From positions 40,998 through 104,997 of the forward strand of contig NZ_FNGO01000009.1 of assembly GCF_900103135.1 (NCBI RefSeq): 64,000 nt of DNA, read 5' to 3'. Position 1 is the first letter of the stretch, and every line of letters starts with the position of its first letter. The notes beneath the pieces were generated by a model, which saw only the letters and a list, made by a program, of their open reading frames with translations, was not told where the DNA came from and did no database searches. The position numbers and the translations under genes were made by a program. This stretch comes from Halarsenatibacter silvermanii. Its GTDB lineage: Bacteria; Bacillota; Halanaerobiia; Halanaerobiales; Halarsenatibacteraceae. This document shows positions 43,631 through 52,837 of the stretch, piece by piece.

Positions 43631-44941
43631 TCAGGACAGCCTGCTGATCAGCTTTTCCAGATATCGAGATTTCAGCTGATCGCTGGCCAGAGCCTGAGCG
43701 GCAGGCGGCATCTTCAGAATGGCCGAGAGCACCGCGGCCATGGCGCGGTGGCTGGCAAAGGCCTGATTTTCGAAGATCAGATTGGGAAGCTGTCCTTTTT
43801 CGATGGCCATCATCACGGTGCGGTGTATTGAGTTGACAGGAGTTATAATTTCCCGCTCCCGCCGCTTTAGCTGCAGGCTGTCGTTCGGGCAGGCCCGCAG
43901 GCAGACGCCGCAGCCCAGGCAGATATCCCGATCGATCTCGATCCGCTTTTCGTCCCGGCGGCTTTCTCGGTCCGGGCTTTTGCCGGATTCTTCCTCTGTC
44001 TCCGGCGTTTTCATCGTTATAATATCTATATGGCAGGCCTCGATGCATTTGCCGCAGCCGGTGCAGCTTTCCCCGTCGACCTCCGGCAGATATGGGGAGG
44101 TTTCCACCGGATTGAGCGAGCCGAACTTGCGAACAGCCACAAGAGCTTCACAGCAGCAGCCGCAGCAGTTGCAGATGAAGGAAGGTTCCTCGCGCACGTT
44201 TTCTCCGAACTGTACCAGTCCCTCCTCGCGGGCTCGATTCAACAGCTCCAGCCCTTTTTCGGTGTCGACCCGTCGGGCGTGATCATGACGGATCAAAGAG
44301 TCGGCCGCGGTATTGAAGGTAAGACATATCTCCAGAGGATTATCACAGGCCTGATCGAGATGATGCATCTTATGCCGGCAGTAGCAGGTGCTTACCCCGA
44401 TATGCTTGGCCGTCTCGATAATATGGCTGGCCCGTTCGTAATCCAGGGTGTGGATAAGGTTATCGCGGGAGAGCACCTCCTCCTGCACAAAGACCCGACC
44501 CGGGCGGGTCTCGGCGCTGAGAAAAAGCTCTTTGATGAAATCCTCCTCCACGTTTATATATTGATGGAGCAGTTCTGACAGCAGCTCCTGATCTAAATCT
44601 TCCCTCGTCCGCATCAGCGAAAATTCGAAGAAGCCAGCCATCGGCGGGGGCAGAATATATCTCTTATTGTCCTCATCATCCCGGGCATCGAGCAGTATCG
44701 CCCGGCTGGCCAGCTCATCGAGAATTTTCTCCGTCTCGGTTTCATCCCGGCCGAGAATGCGGCTGGCCTTAGCGACGGTGAAAGGCCGGATGGGAAGCTG
44801 GGCTACAATTTCTGCTTCCTCTTCGCTGAAAAGCATCTCCAGAATTTTATAGAGAGTCTCCGAGGGGGGAGCCCCCTGGGGGAATTGATTCAACCGCTCG
44901 ATCAGATTTTTATAGGCGGAGCGGGCCGTTTTGTGCGCCAT
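43631..44941 (-). CDS. Multi-cluster ferredoxin with N-terminal winged-helix-like domain
   Basis: A 436-residue protein. Roughly the first 100 residues (for example LPIRPFTVAKASRILGRDE and ILDELASRAILLDARDDEDN) resemble a winged helix. A cysteine-rich middle follows (CYCRHKMHHLDQACDNP about 188; CNCCGCCCEAL about 265), then two [4Fe-4S] ferredoxin motifs (CTGCGKCIEACHIDII and CLGCGVCLRACPNDSL). Such proteins are found near reductive-dehalogenase-like and CODH-type systems in anaerobes, but the function is not established. The Cys-rich CNCCGCCC is unusual. It is followed by the DUF255 gene. Confidence 0.75.
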   Translation of the reverse strand: MAHKTARSAYKNLIERLNQFPQGAPPSETLYKILEMLFSEEEAEIVAQLPIRPFTVAKASRILGRDETETEKILDELASRAILLDARDDEDNKRYILPPPMAGFFEFSLMRTREDLDQELLSELLHQYINVEEDFIKELFLSAETRPGRVFVQEEVLSRDNLIHTLDYERASHIIETAKHIGVSTCYCRHKMHHLDQACDNPLEICLTFNTAADSLIRHDHARRVDTEKGLELLNRAREEGLVQFGENVREEPSFICNCCGCCCEALVAVRKFGSLNPVETSPYLPEVDGESCTGCGKCIEACHIDIITMKTPETEEESGKSPDRESRRDEKRIEIDRDICLGCGVCLRACPNDSLQLKRREREIITPVNSIHRTVMMAIEKGQLPNLIFENQAFASHRAMAAVLSAILKMPPAAQALASDQLKSRYLEKLISRLS

Positions 44942-45203
44942 TTATTATCACCATCCATTATTTTGAAGTGAGTTTTTTTCGGCCGACTTATTTTAATGGT
45001 ACTTAAGCTGACAGCACAAATCAAGCGCTGATAGTTATTAATTGCAAAATAGGAGCACTCAATGAAAAAATCTCTCGATTAAAGGCCTAAAAGGATGACA
45101 TAAACCCCATCCTCATGTATAATGTTCTAGTGATGCGGCGTTTTAAACACATAATACATGATATTAAAAAGCAGGCAGACTGAAAAGAGGAGGAAAGGAA
45201 AAC
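44942..45203. other. Divergent intergenic region
   Basis: About 260 AT-rich bases between the winged-helix ferredoxin and the PhoU-like gene. I see no structure beyond likely promoters (for example TATAATG near 45117). Confidence 0.4.
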
Positions 45204-45854
45204 ATGGGAAGATTGTGGGGGGATTTTGACAGGATCGAATCGGACTTTGAAAAATTGACGGAGGAAGTCAATGACTGTATGAGCTGTTCTTTTCAGGCCA
45301 TGCTGGCCTATATCGAAGAAGGGGAGACCGACAGGGTGCGGGAGCTGAATAAAAACGTTCACACAAGCGAGAGTCAGGCTGATTCCATCCGCCGTGAAAT
45401 ATTGAATAATATCATAGAGGGGTCATTGATGCCCAGCACCCGGGTCGATATGTTAAATCTTTTGGAGGCCATAGACGATATAGCCGATCACACAGAGGAT
45501 ATGCTCGATGAGATAATCTTTCTCCATCTCGACTTCTGCTGTCTGGACGAGAAGAAGCTGGAGGAGATGACAGACCTCATAGAAGAGCAATACAGCAAAA
45601 TGGCAAAGGGGATAGAAGTTCTCTTTGAGGACATGAACCAGTCGCTGGTGTATGCAGGCGAGCTCGAAGAGCTGGAGTCAAAAGTCGATGGCATAGAGGA
45701 GGAAATCACCCGCTCTGTGGGGCGGCTGGATCATATCTCTCCCGGAAAAAAACTGGCTCACCGCAGCCTGATAAAAAACGTATCGGACACTGCTGATCTA
45801 ATCGAGGATGTCGGCGATAACATGGAGACCATAGTTTCGGTCAGAAAAGGGTGA
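45204..45854 (+). CDS. DUF47 (PhoU-like) protein
   Basis: A 216-residue all-helical protein of the TIGR00153/DUF47 family, related to PhoU. It has paired acidic helices (for example HTSESQADSIRREILNNI and EAIDDIADHTEDMLDEI) that bind metal clusters. Such proteins regulate inorganic-ion transporters, most often Pit-type phosphate permeases. Here the next gene, 15 bases on, is a YeiH-type transporter instead of Pit. GAGGAGGAAAGG precedes the ATG. Confidence 0.88.
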   Translation: MGRLWGDFDRIESDFEKLTEEVNDCMSCSFQAMLAYIEEGETDRVRELNKNVHTSESQADSIRREILNNIIEGSLMPSTRVDMLNLLEAIDDIADHTEDMLDEIIFLHLDFCCLDEKKLEEMTDLIEEQYSKMAKGIEVLFEDMNQSLVYAGELEELESKVDGIEEEITRSVGRLDHISPGKKLAHRSLIKNVSDTADLIEDVGDNMETIVSVRKG

Positions 45855-45869
45855 ATTACGGTTAAAAAA

Positions 45870-46853
45870 ATGAAAAAATATATTCCTGGTCTGCTCCTTT
45901 TGCTCGTCATATCGATAATCGCTATCTTCATAGCCGGATTTCTGCCCGAATATGTCGGCAGTGTTTTTATAGCGATTTTAATAGGTATATTGATAAATAA
46001 CACCGTCAATCTCAATAAAGCAATTTTTGGCCCGGGCATCAGTCTGGGGCTTAAAAAAATATTGAAGATAGCGATTGTGCTGCTGGGGGGCACGATCAGC
46101 CTGCAAAAACTGGCCACAGTTGGGGTCAGAGGTCTTTTCGTTATTCTGGTGATTATAGGGCTGGCTTTTATACTCACATTTATTCTGGGCAGGATATTGA
46201 ATATCTCCCTGAAAAAAAAGATATTAATAGCAGCCGGACTTTCGATCTGTGGAAATACAGCAATAGTCACCACCGCCCCGCTGATCGAGGCTGAGGATAG
46301 AGATATTTTCACGGCCGTGAGTATAGTTACCCTGTTCGGTGTCCTGGCAGTCTTTGTATATCCATTTATGGGGATGGCCGCCGGCATATCCGATACTGTT
46401 TTCGGCGCCTGGGCCGGAACAGCGATAAATGACACTTCCCAGGTAGTCGCCGCCGGATTTATATTCAGTGAAGAAGCCGGCAGAATTGCCGCCATGATAA
46501 AACTGGCCCGCAATGTTCTCATGGCGCCGGTTATTCTAATTGTGGGTTATTTTTACGGCAAAAGACAGAAAGAGAAAAAGGGAAAGATAAATATACTCGA
46601 GATCTTTCCCGCCTTTATACTGGGATTTTTGTTTTTAATTATCCTGAACAGTCTGGGAATTATCACGGAAAATATGGAGCCCGTGTTTGATCAAACCTCT
46701 CAATTTTTGATCCTGCTCGCTTTAGCTGGAATAGGTCTTGAGGTTAAATTTAAGGATTTAAAAAAGGTCGGGGTTAAGCCCTTCATAGTCGGCTTCAGCG
46801 TGGCAATTTCCATGGCGGCGGTCAGTATATTGATCAGCGGTACGATATTTTGA
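45870..46853 (+). CDS. YeiH/UPF0324-family membrane transporter
   Basis: A 327-residue membrane protein with about ten helices. KIAIVLLGGTISLQKL (about 67-82), GLSICGNTAIVTTAP (about 122-136) and FGAWAGTAINDTSQVVAAG (about 168-186) mark the family, sometimes described as sulfate exporters. It is probably regulated together with the DUF47 gene, which ends 15 bases upstream. The ribosome binding site is weak (the leader reads GGTTAAAAAA), in line with coupling to the preceding gene. The transported ion is unknown. Confidence 0.85.
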   Translation: MKKYIPGLLLLLVISIIAIFIAGFLPEYVGSVFIAILIGILINNTVNLNKAIFGPGISLGLKKILKIAIVLLGGTISLQKLATVGVRGLFVILVIIGLAFILTFILGRILNISLKKKILIAAGLSICGNTAIVTTAPLIEAEDRDIFTAVSIVTLFGVLAVFVYPFMGMAAGISDTVFGAWAGTAINDTSQVVAAGFIFSEEAGRIAAMIKLARNVLMAPVILIVGYFYGKRQKEKKGKINILEIFPAFILGFLFLIILNSLGIITENMEPVFDQTSQFLILLALAGIGLEVKFKDLKKVGVKPFIVGFSVAISMAAVSILISGTIF

Positions 46854-47028
46854 AATTTGGAATCAGACTGCAGATTTTCTGCTGAAAAATGCATATCCTG
46901 TTAAAATTAATTATTTTGTTGGATTTGCTTTTTGCACGCTGAGAAAATACTATGAAAACCAGCCATATCGGGACCGGATTCTACATATCGAGGAGGGAAG
47001 ATAATGCTGGATAATTTTTTCATTCAAA

Positions 47029-48144
47029 GTGCCCGGGGAAGTTAAATTCGCGAGCATTGAAATATTGCCCCGAATTATAGAGGAGAAGGATCTAAAAAAA
47101 CCACTGCTGGTTTCGGATGAAGGCTTAAAAGAAGTGGGGCTGGTAAAAAGGGCAGAGGATATTTTAAACGATGAGGATATTGAGTTTAGAACATTTTTAG
47201 ATGTGCAGCCGAACCCTTCGATCGAAAACGTCGAGGATGGATACAGCCGGTTTGAGGAATATGACTGTGATTCAGTTATCTGTCTGGGAGGAGGAAGTCC
47301 GATAGATGCTGCCAAATCAATTGCGATTCTCGCCGCCAATGATGGTGATATAATCGATTATGAAGGCGTGCACGCGGTTGAGAACTCACCGGTTCCGATA
47401 ATAGCGGCTCCCACAACAGCAGGGACCGGCAGCGAGGTCACCCCGGTTTCTGTTATAACCGATGAGGAGAATAATTTTAAATTCACAATATACAGCCATA
47501 AAATAATCCCGGAAGTTTCGCTGCTCGATCCGGATTTAATCACCAGCCTGCCGGCCGATATAGCTGCCTCTACCGGCATGGATGCGCTGACTCATGCCGT
47601 CGAGGCCTATCTATCAAAAGTTACAAATCCATTTGCCGACGCTTTAGCGGAAAAAGCGATGGAACTGATAGGAAAAAATGTGAGGAAGTTTGTCGCGGAC
47701 AGGAAAGATAATGAAGCAGCCTCCAGTATGCTGCTGGGGAGCATGTTCGCAGGTCTGGCCTTTTCCTGGGGCAGGCTGGGTAATGTCCATGCCATGGCTG
47801 AACCCCTGGGAGTATATTTTGATATTCCTCACGGAACAGCAAACGCTGTGCTGCTGCCGGTCGTGCTGGATTATAACGCCCTGGCAGATAAGGGAAAATA
47901 CAGGAGAATATATAATTATATCAGCAGAAAAGAGGCGGAGGGATTTTCACCCGGGCTTTTAGCAGAAAAAGTATATGAGCTAAATGAGAAACTGGGAAAT
48001 CCCGGCTCTTTATCGGAGCTGGATGTTGACCCTGATTGTATTCCCGAGATGGCAGAAGATGCCATGAAAAGCGGGAACGTGAAGATCAATCCCCGGCAGA
48101 CAGACTTTGATGATATATGTCGGTTATATCAAAAGGCACTTTGA
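47029..48144 (+). CDS. Iron-containing alcohol dehydrogenase (5' end in another frame)
   Basis: A group III, iron-dependent dehydrogenase that interconverts alcohols and aldehydes with NAD(P). The Rossmann part GGGSPIDAAKSIAILA lies at about residues 92-107. The metal-binding region TGMDALTHAVEAYLS follows at about 185, and WGRLGNVHAMAEPLG with the HGTANAVLLP strand comes later. This frame starts only at GTG 47029, with no ribosome binding site. A typical start (ATG 47004 after AGGAGGG) lies in another frame and would give MLDNF, the usual opening of this family, if the TTTTTT at 47015-47020 had one T fewer. The gene therefore appears frameshifted or carries a sequencing error. Confidence 0.85.
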   Translation: MPGEVKFASIEILPRIIEEKDLKKPLLVSDEGLKEVGLVKRAEDILNDEDIEFRTFLDVQPNPSIENVEDGYSRFEEYDCDSVICLGGGSPIDAAKSIAILAANDGDIIDYEGVHAVENSPVPIIAAPTTAGTGSEVTPVSVITDEENNFKFTIYSHKIIPEVSLLDPDLITSLPADIAASTGMDALTHAVEAYLSKVTNPFADALAEKAMELIGKNVRKFVADRKDNEAASSMLLGSMFAGLAFSWGRLGNVHAMAEPLGVYFDIPHGTANAVLLPVVLDYNALADKGKYRRIYNYISRKEAEGFSPGLLAEKVYELNEKLGNPGSLSELDVDPDCIPEMAEDAMKSGNVKINPRQTDFDDICRLYQKAL

Positions 48145-48202
48145 AAAATTCCTCCCGGGAAGCATCGCAGACAAATAGCTGGAGATTGTGACGGGTCTGT
48201 AC

Positions 48203-48331
48203 CTCCTGAGCCGGGGACACTATTTTTTGGCCCTGGACTTAACCTGAATTTCGAAAAATTTCGAGTATCACTTTGCTTTATATCTTCCAGCCATTATTGT
48301 CATGATAGTGATCTTTTACGATATCCATCTC
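48203..48331 (+). mobile_element. MITE-like element, right half
   Basis: From CCTGAGCCGGGGACACTATT through TTTTTTGGCC, CTTAACCTGAATTTCG and TATATCTTCCAGCC to GATCTTTTACGATATC, this matches the right arm of the full copy at 14989-15311. No left arm and no terminal repeat remain. It separates the convergent dehydrogenase and grdD genes. Confidence 0.8.
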
Positions 48332-48364
48332 CGGCGGCAGACCTGCATAAAAAAAGGGCAGGCT

Positions 48365-49510
48365 TTAAATATATCCCTTTTTTTCAAGATGGCTGCGAGC
48401 TGCCTTTTGGTCCTCCCTGGCTACCATGACCACCGGGCCCGAACAGCCCATGCCGGTCTCGGCATAGATATCCTCCTGCCAGAGAGACTGGCGGGCCTTT
48501 TCTATATCGAGAACATCGAGGCCGGCGATCTCGGCATCCGTGTTCTTTTCGGGCGGCGCGGAGATATCTTCATCGCCGGCGGTTTTTTCATCCCTGTCTT
48601 CAGCTAAAATATCTTCCAGGCCGGCCGTGCGAGCTTCCTGCAGCACTTTTTCATATTTCTCAAGCAAATTTCCCCGTTTTGCTTCTGCTATATATTTTAT
48701 GGCGCCGGAGATAACCGCAGCTCCGGAAGCGCGGGAGATGATACCGATTATCCCGTCCTGACCTTCGCCTATGCCCGGACCGTAGCCAAAGCCGACTACT
48801 TCGCGGTTTCCTCCGCCCTCCCGCGCGGAGAAAAGCTTCATCAATAGATTGCCGGTCAGAGTATCGCAGACCATGACATCGCAGCTGCCCAGCAGCAGAT
48901 CGTTGCCCCGCATAACGCGGCCGCCGTCGCCGCGCGCCGATTCTGCAAATTTTATCCCCAGGCCGTTTTCCTGCAACTCGAGCAGTTTCTGCTCGGTCTT
49001 CCGGGCTCCTTCCACATTCAAAATACCCAGTTCAGGCTCATCTATGCCTAAAGCCCCGGCGGAGGCCAGCCCTGCCAGAGCATTTTTAACCATGGCTTCA
49101 ACCCGGTCGGAGGCGCTGGAACCGGTGGTGGTGGCGATGAGCATCTCCTGACCGCTGCAGGGAGCGATCACCCGGCCCACTGTGGCCGTGCCCAGGGGGA
49201 AACTGTAATGGAGGGTGACAGCACAGTCTATCTCGCCGGTTTCTAAAAGCTTCTCCATCCTGGTGTGGGCGCTTTCTAAATCCTGACAGCTGTGGTGTTC
49301 TATCCCTGCCGGTTTCTCCCGCCCTATTAAAACCGGCTCTATATAATCAACTTTCTGATCGGCCAGTCGGGCCCCTTTGAGCAGTTCTTTTTCCCCGTGT
49401 TCGCTGCCGGGGGTTGTCAGCCCGACCCGTATTTTCTCTTTGCAGTCGCCCTTTTCCAGTCCATCAGCTATTTCCAGCAGTGCCTCTGCCACTTTTTCCT
49501 TATTTTCCAT
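48365..49510 (-). CDS. grdD: Glycine reductase component C, subunit alpha (GrdD)
   Basis: Component C of glycine reductase takes the Se-carboxymethyl group from GrdA and converts it to enzyme-bound acetyl, released with phosphate as acetyl phosphate. The 381-residue product has the phosphotransacetylase-like build of GrdD (DCAVTLHYSFPLGTATVG; IGIDEPELGILNVEGARK in near form; GFGYGPGIGEGQDGIIG). The start at ATG 49510 is placed by AGAGGTGG; three other in-frame codons within nine bases are too close. Its gene follows grdC after 35 bases. It is the last gene of the trxB-trxA-grdC-grdD operon. Confidence 0.92.
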   Translation of the reverse strand: MENKEKVAEALLEIADGLEKGDCKEKIRVGLTTPGSEHGEKELLKGARLADQKVDYIEPVLIGREKPAGIEHHSCQDLESAHTRMEKLLETGEIDCAVTLHYSFPLGTATVGRVIAPCSGQEMLIATTTGSSASDRVEAMVKNALAGLASAGALGIDEPELGILNVEGARKTEQKLLELQENGLGIKFAESARGDGGRVMRGNDLLLGSCDVMVCDTLTGNLLMKLFSAREGGGNREVVGFGYGPGIGEGQDGIIGIISRASGAAVISGAIKYIAEAKRGNLLEKYEKVLQEARTAGLEDILAEDRDEKTAGDEDISAPPEKNTDAEIAGLDVLDIEKARQSLWQEDIYAETGMGCSGPVVMVAREDQKAARSHLEKKGYI

Positions 49511-49545
49511 CATTACCACCTCTTCCCTGAGAAAAATTCATTTTA

Positions 49546-51108
49546 TCACTCGCTCTCCTGGCGGAGCCGCTCGCCTATATCTCTCATAGATTGAGCTATT
49601 ATATTTTTGATCTCCTCTTTATCGATCTCACCTCCGGCTTCAGGTCCTCCATCATCGTCGATCTCGCCGGAGTTTCTCTCCAGCAGAAAGGAAATCCCGT
49701 CGAATTGATTGGTTATTCGGCCCAAAAAGAGGCTGCCCTTGCCGATGATCAGCGCTCTTTCCAGCTCTCCTTTCTCCATCATCTCTGCCGCCGGACCGAT
49801 AAAGGGAACCCCGGAGGGAATATGACCCTGAGTGGGAGCAAATCCCGGCATTCCGTGTTCATCGACGAAATTCATCATCTCCTGCTTTTCGAGATCGCCG
49901 CGCTTTACGCCCAGAGCGGCTATCATTTTGTAGTTCGACTCGGGCACGTTGCCGGCGCCGGCAGGCTCGGTTACCTCAGGGTTTTGCATCTCGACAGAAT
50001 ATTTATCGACGTCGGTAAGGGAGAGGTCGGCCCGATCGAGAGCATCGGTGACCAGCGCGCTGATGACAGCCTGAGGAGAGGAACCTCTGCCGACTGTGTG
50101 CCTGCCGGTTATATCGGTACGCAGCACCGGGCTTTCACCGTCATCGCTGCTTACGGAAAAGGCAAAACCGCCCAGAGTATCTTCCAGTACGGGCATATCT
50201 TCCTCCAGGTGTGCTTCTCCGTTCATGCCCAGCTTGGCCACAGCTCCTCCTGCCACCACGGCCACCCTATCATAGATATCGGCTTCTACCAGAGCGGCTG
50301 CCTGCATCAGAGCATGAGCAGGAGCAGCACAGAAACCGCGCACATCGCTGCCGCTGGCGTTCATGCAGCCGGCTTTTTCGGCTATCGCCTTGGCGAAGTT
50401 GCCGCCGCCGCGCTGATTCATGTCTCCGCAGGCTTCCTCCGAACATTCGATGACATAATCTATCCCGTCCAAATCCAGGCCGCCGGCAGCCAGGTGTTTC
50501 ATGGCCAGAACTCCGCTGGCCTTGGCGGCGATGTTTTCCAGCATGACATGGGCGGAAAGATTTTTATCCTCGCCGTGAGCCTCTTTCACACAGCCGATCA
50601 GCTCCCCCTGCCAGCGAAGCGGTTCAGCCCTGCCATCCTCGATAAGCTCTTCGATCTCTGCCAGTCCGGAGCTCTCAGGCTCGAAATCCATATTCTTGAG
50701 GACGGGATGGTCCTCGATTTTAGACTCGATTTTGCGGCAGAAATTCTCGGCCAGCAAAACCAGATCAAAAACATCGACCGCCTGCATGAGAGCGTAAAAT
50801 TCGTCTTCGGGCATTATCTCTCCCCGGGAGCTGAATCGGCCGCCCTGCTCACCGGTAAGCAGATTATCCTGCTCGTACCAGGGAGTCTCGATCTCCTCCA
50901 GCTCCTCCGGCAGAATGCCGCCGATATAGGCCTGGTTGGGTGCGTAACGTCTGCACTCCTCAAAATCGCGCAGATAGTTATCGAGCTTATCGAGATAATC
51001 CTGTCTGCCGTTCTTGCGGGCTTCAGTCTGAGTTGTTCCGCCTGCCTTAAGAATATTCGGCGTATGGGCCAGCACATAGCTGCTGCCGTCTATCACAGCT
51101 TTGCTCAT
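49546..51108 (-). CDS. grdC: Glycine reductase component C, subunit beta (GrdC)
   Basis: The thiolase- or KAS-III-like half of component C. The 520-residue protein opens with AVIDGSSYVLAHTPNILKAG as expected for GrdC. It carries a catalytic-type cysteine region (ECSEEACGDMNQRGGGNFAK about 225; GCMNASGSDVRGFCAAPAHAL about 250) and ends with an acidic extension. It forms component C with GrdD, encoded just downstream. GGAGGTG precedes the ATG. The long plus-strand open frame opposite this gene is a composition artefact. Confidence 0.93.
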   Translation of the reverse strand: MSKAVIDGSSYVLAHTPNILKAGGTTQTEARKNGRQDYLDKLDNYLRDFEECRRYAPNQAYIGGILPEELEEIETPWYEQDNLLTGEQGGRFSSRGEIMPEDEFYALMQAVDVFDLVLLAENFCRKIESKIEDHPVLKNMDFEPESSGLAEIEELIEDGRAEPLRWQGELIGCVKEAHGEDKNLSAHVMLENIAAKASGVLAMKHLAAGGLDLDGIDYVIECSEEACGDMNQRGGGNFAKAIAEKAGCMNASGSDVRGFCAAPAHALMQAAALVEADIYDRVAVVAGGAVAKLGMNGEAHLEEDMPVLEDTLGGFAFSVSSDDGESPVLRTDITGRHTVGRGSSPQAVISALVTDALDRADLSLTDVDKYSVEMQNPEVTEPAGAGNVPESNYKMIAALGVKRGDLEKQEMMNFVDEHGMPGFAPTQGHIPSGVPFIGPAAEMMEKGELERALIIGKGSLFLGRITNQFDGISFLLERNSGEIDDDGGPEAGGEIDKEEIKNIIAQSMRDIGERLRQESE

Positions 51109-51126
51109 TTACAATCACCTCCCCGA

Positions 51127-51444
51127 TCACAGATATTTCTGCAGCGCATCTTCAACCTCATCTATGGTCAGATCATCTCCGGTCAAATGTTCTTTTTTCT
51201 CGCCATCCTCGTAAATTACAATAGAGGGCAGGCCCATGACCTGCTGACCCAGGGCCAGCCTTCTGTTCCCCTGGATATCGAGCGTGGCGAACCTGGCTTC
51301 CTCCTCATATTTCTCGGCCAGTTCTTCAAAATCAGGGGCCAGCTCCTTGCAGGGCTCACAGCTTTCGCTCCAAAAATCCACCACGGCCAAACCTTCAGCT
51401 TCTAAAATTTCAGTTTCGAAATTGTCTCCATCCAGTTCCAGCAT
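51127..51444 (-). CDS. trxA: Thioredoxin of the glycine reductase system
   Basis: A 105-residue thioredoxin with the active site WSESCEPCKELAPDFEELA (cysteines about 29 and 32) in place of the usual WCGPC; CEPC-type sites are seen in thioredoxins of glycine-fermenting anaerobes. It reduces the selenoprotein complex of glycine reductase. The start is ATG 51444, because AGGGAGG lies nine bases before it. The gene lies between trxB and grdC on the minus strand, spaced 18 bases from grdC. Confidence 0.93.
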   Translation of the reverse strand: MLELDGDNFETEILEAEGLAVVDFWSESCEPCKELAPDFEELAEKYEEEARFATLDIQGNRRLALGQQVMGLPSIVIYEDGEKKEHLTGDDLTIDEVEDALQKYL

Positions 51445-51545
51445 CTTTTTATACCTCCCTATCCTCATAAGATAACAGGAAAAACCTAAAAATTTTACAG
51501 TTCCAGTGTTTTCCTTTCACCTTTTGCTTTTTAGCAGATCGCCTC

Positions 51546-52757
51546 TCAGGCCAGAAGACCTTCCAGATCCTTCGCTGTGGGACGTATAATTCTTTCTTTT
51601 TCTTCTCCACCAGCTATGGTTATCACTGTCGGGATCTCTTCCACGCCATAACGGTCGGGGATGAAATCGTTGCCGTAGGCATCTATCCTGACCAGCTCTT
51701 TATCTGTTTTTTCCTCGATTTCCAGCTCTTCCAGCAGCCGCATCGCTTCCAGACTGTCGTCATCGGTGGGGCTCCAGAAGAAAACGATCACCTCAGATTC
51801 GGTATCCAGCACGTTTTCACGCCAGTGTTCTGTCGCCTCCAGATATTTCTGGCACTCGACTGCGGCTGTGGCCCCGTCTCCGGCAGCGGTGATAACCTGG
51901 CGTACGGGCTTCTGGCGGACATCCCCGGCAGCATAGACTCCCGGCACATTTGTCCGCATACCCTCATCGGTGACTATATAACCGGATTGATCGAGTTCTA
52001 CGCCGGTATCCTCCAGAATTTCGGTGCTCGGTTCCCGGCCTACAAAGATAAAAATACCGTCATAATCGAGTTTTTGCAGCTCTCCGGTTCTGATATTTTC
52101 CACCACAGCCTTATCCACCATCTGATCGCCCTCTATGCGTTTGAGGGTGGAATTCCAGACGAAGTCGATTTTATCGTTTTCATAGGCTCTTTCCTGAAAC
52201 AGACTGTCGGCATCCATTTTTCCTTCCTCGTGGATAACAACAAGAGTCACCCGGCGGGCGAAATTGGTCAGATAAATAGCCTCTTCCACGGCCGAGTTGC
52301 CGTTGCCGACAACCATCACATCGAGATCGACAAAAAATTCGGCATCGCAGGTGGCGCAGTAGGAGACACCGCGTCCCTGCAGCTCTTTCTCGCCCGGTAT
52401 GTCCAGTTTTCTGGGTTCTGCGCCGGTGGCGATTAATATGCTGCGGGTATGATAGGTTTTGCCGTCTTTGGTCATCACTTTTTTAGGAGAACTCTCCAGA
52501 TCCAGCCTCTGAACTTCACCATCGGCGGTCAAAGCGCCAAATTTTCGGGCGTGTTCTTTGAAATTTTTGGCCAGTTCCGGGGCCGTGATATCCGTAAAAC
52601 CCGGATAATTTTCCATCTCCTCATAATCGGTCAGCTGTCCGCCGGCGCTGTCGCTTTCTAAAACCAGCGTCTTTAACTTCGAGCGCGCGGCATACACCGC
52701 CGCGGAAAGCCCGGCCGGACCGCCGCCTGCTATCACCAGATCATAAATTTTATCCAA
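51546..52757 (-). CDS. trxB: Thioredoxin reductase with degenerate thioredoxin-like C-terminal domain
   Basis: Residues 1-310 are a standard thioredoxin reductase: FAD motif LVIAGGGPAGLSAAVYAARS, redox centre CATCDAEFF (about 136), NAD motif VVGNGNSAVEEA (about 152) and the late VYAAGDVRQKPVRQVITAAG. About 90 more residues form a thioredoxin-like fold (VIVFFWSPTDDDSLEAMRLL and the cis-proline VEEIPTVITI), but the CxxC motif is replaced by SPTDDDS. The start is TTG 52757 after AGGAG. It transfers electrons from NAD(P)H to the thioredoxin of the following gene. The extra domain is unusual and could dock the thioredoxin or the Grd complex. Confidence 0.92.
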   Translation of the reverse strand: MDKIYDLVIAGGGPAGLSAAVYAARSKLKTLVLESDSAGGQLTDYEEMENYPGFTDITAPELAKNFKEHARKFGALTADGEVQRLDLESSPKKVMTKDGKTYHTRSILIATGAEPRKLDIPGEKELQGRGVSYCATCDAEFFVDLDVMVVGNGNSAVEEAIYLTNFARRVTLVVIHEEGKMDADSLFQERAYENDKIDFVWNSTLKRIEGDQMVDKAVVENIRTGELQKLDYDGIFIFVGREPSTEILEDTGVELDQSGYIVTDEGMRTNVPGVYAAGDVRQKPVRQVITAAGDGATAAVECQKYLEATEHWRENVLDTESEVIVFFWSPTDDDSLEAMRLLEELEIEEKTDKELVRIDAYGNDFIPDRYGVEEIPTVITIAGGEEKERIIRPTAKDLEGLLA

Positions 52758-52837
52758 GGCAGCCAGCTCCTTTCCTGATCGACCATTATTTTTTTAATTG
52801 TATTTAAGAAAGTGATTTAGTGCACAACTTTATCTAT

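Noticed and set aside
49591..51405. A 604-codon open frame on the plus strand opposite grdC
   Set aside because: It lies antisense to well-conserved grdC and trxA, has no ribosome binding site and no recognisable domain; it is a by-product of GC-biased codons.
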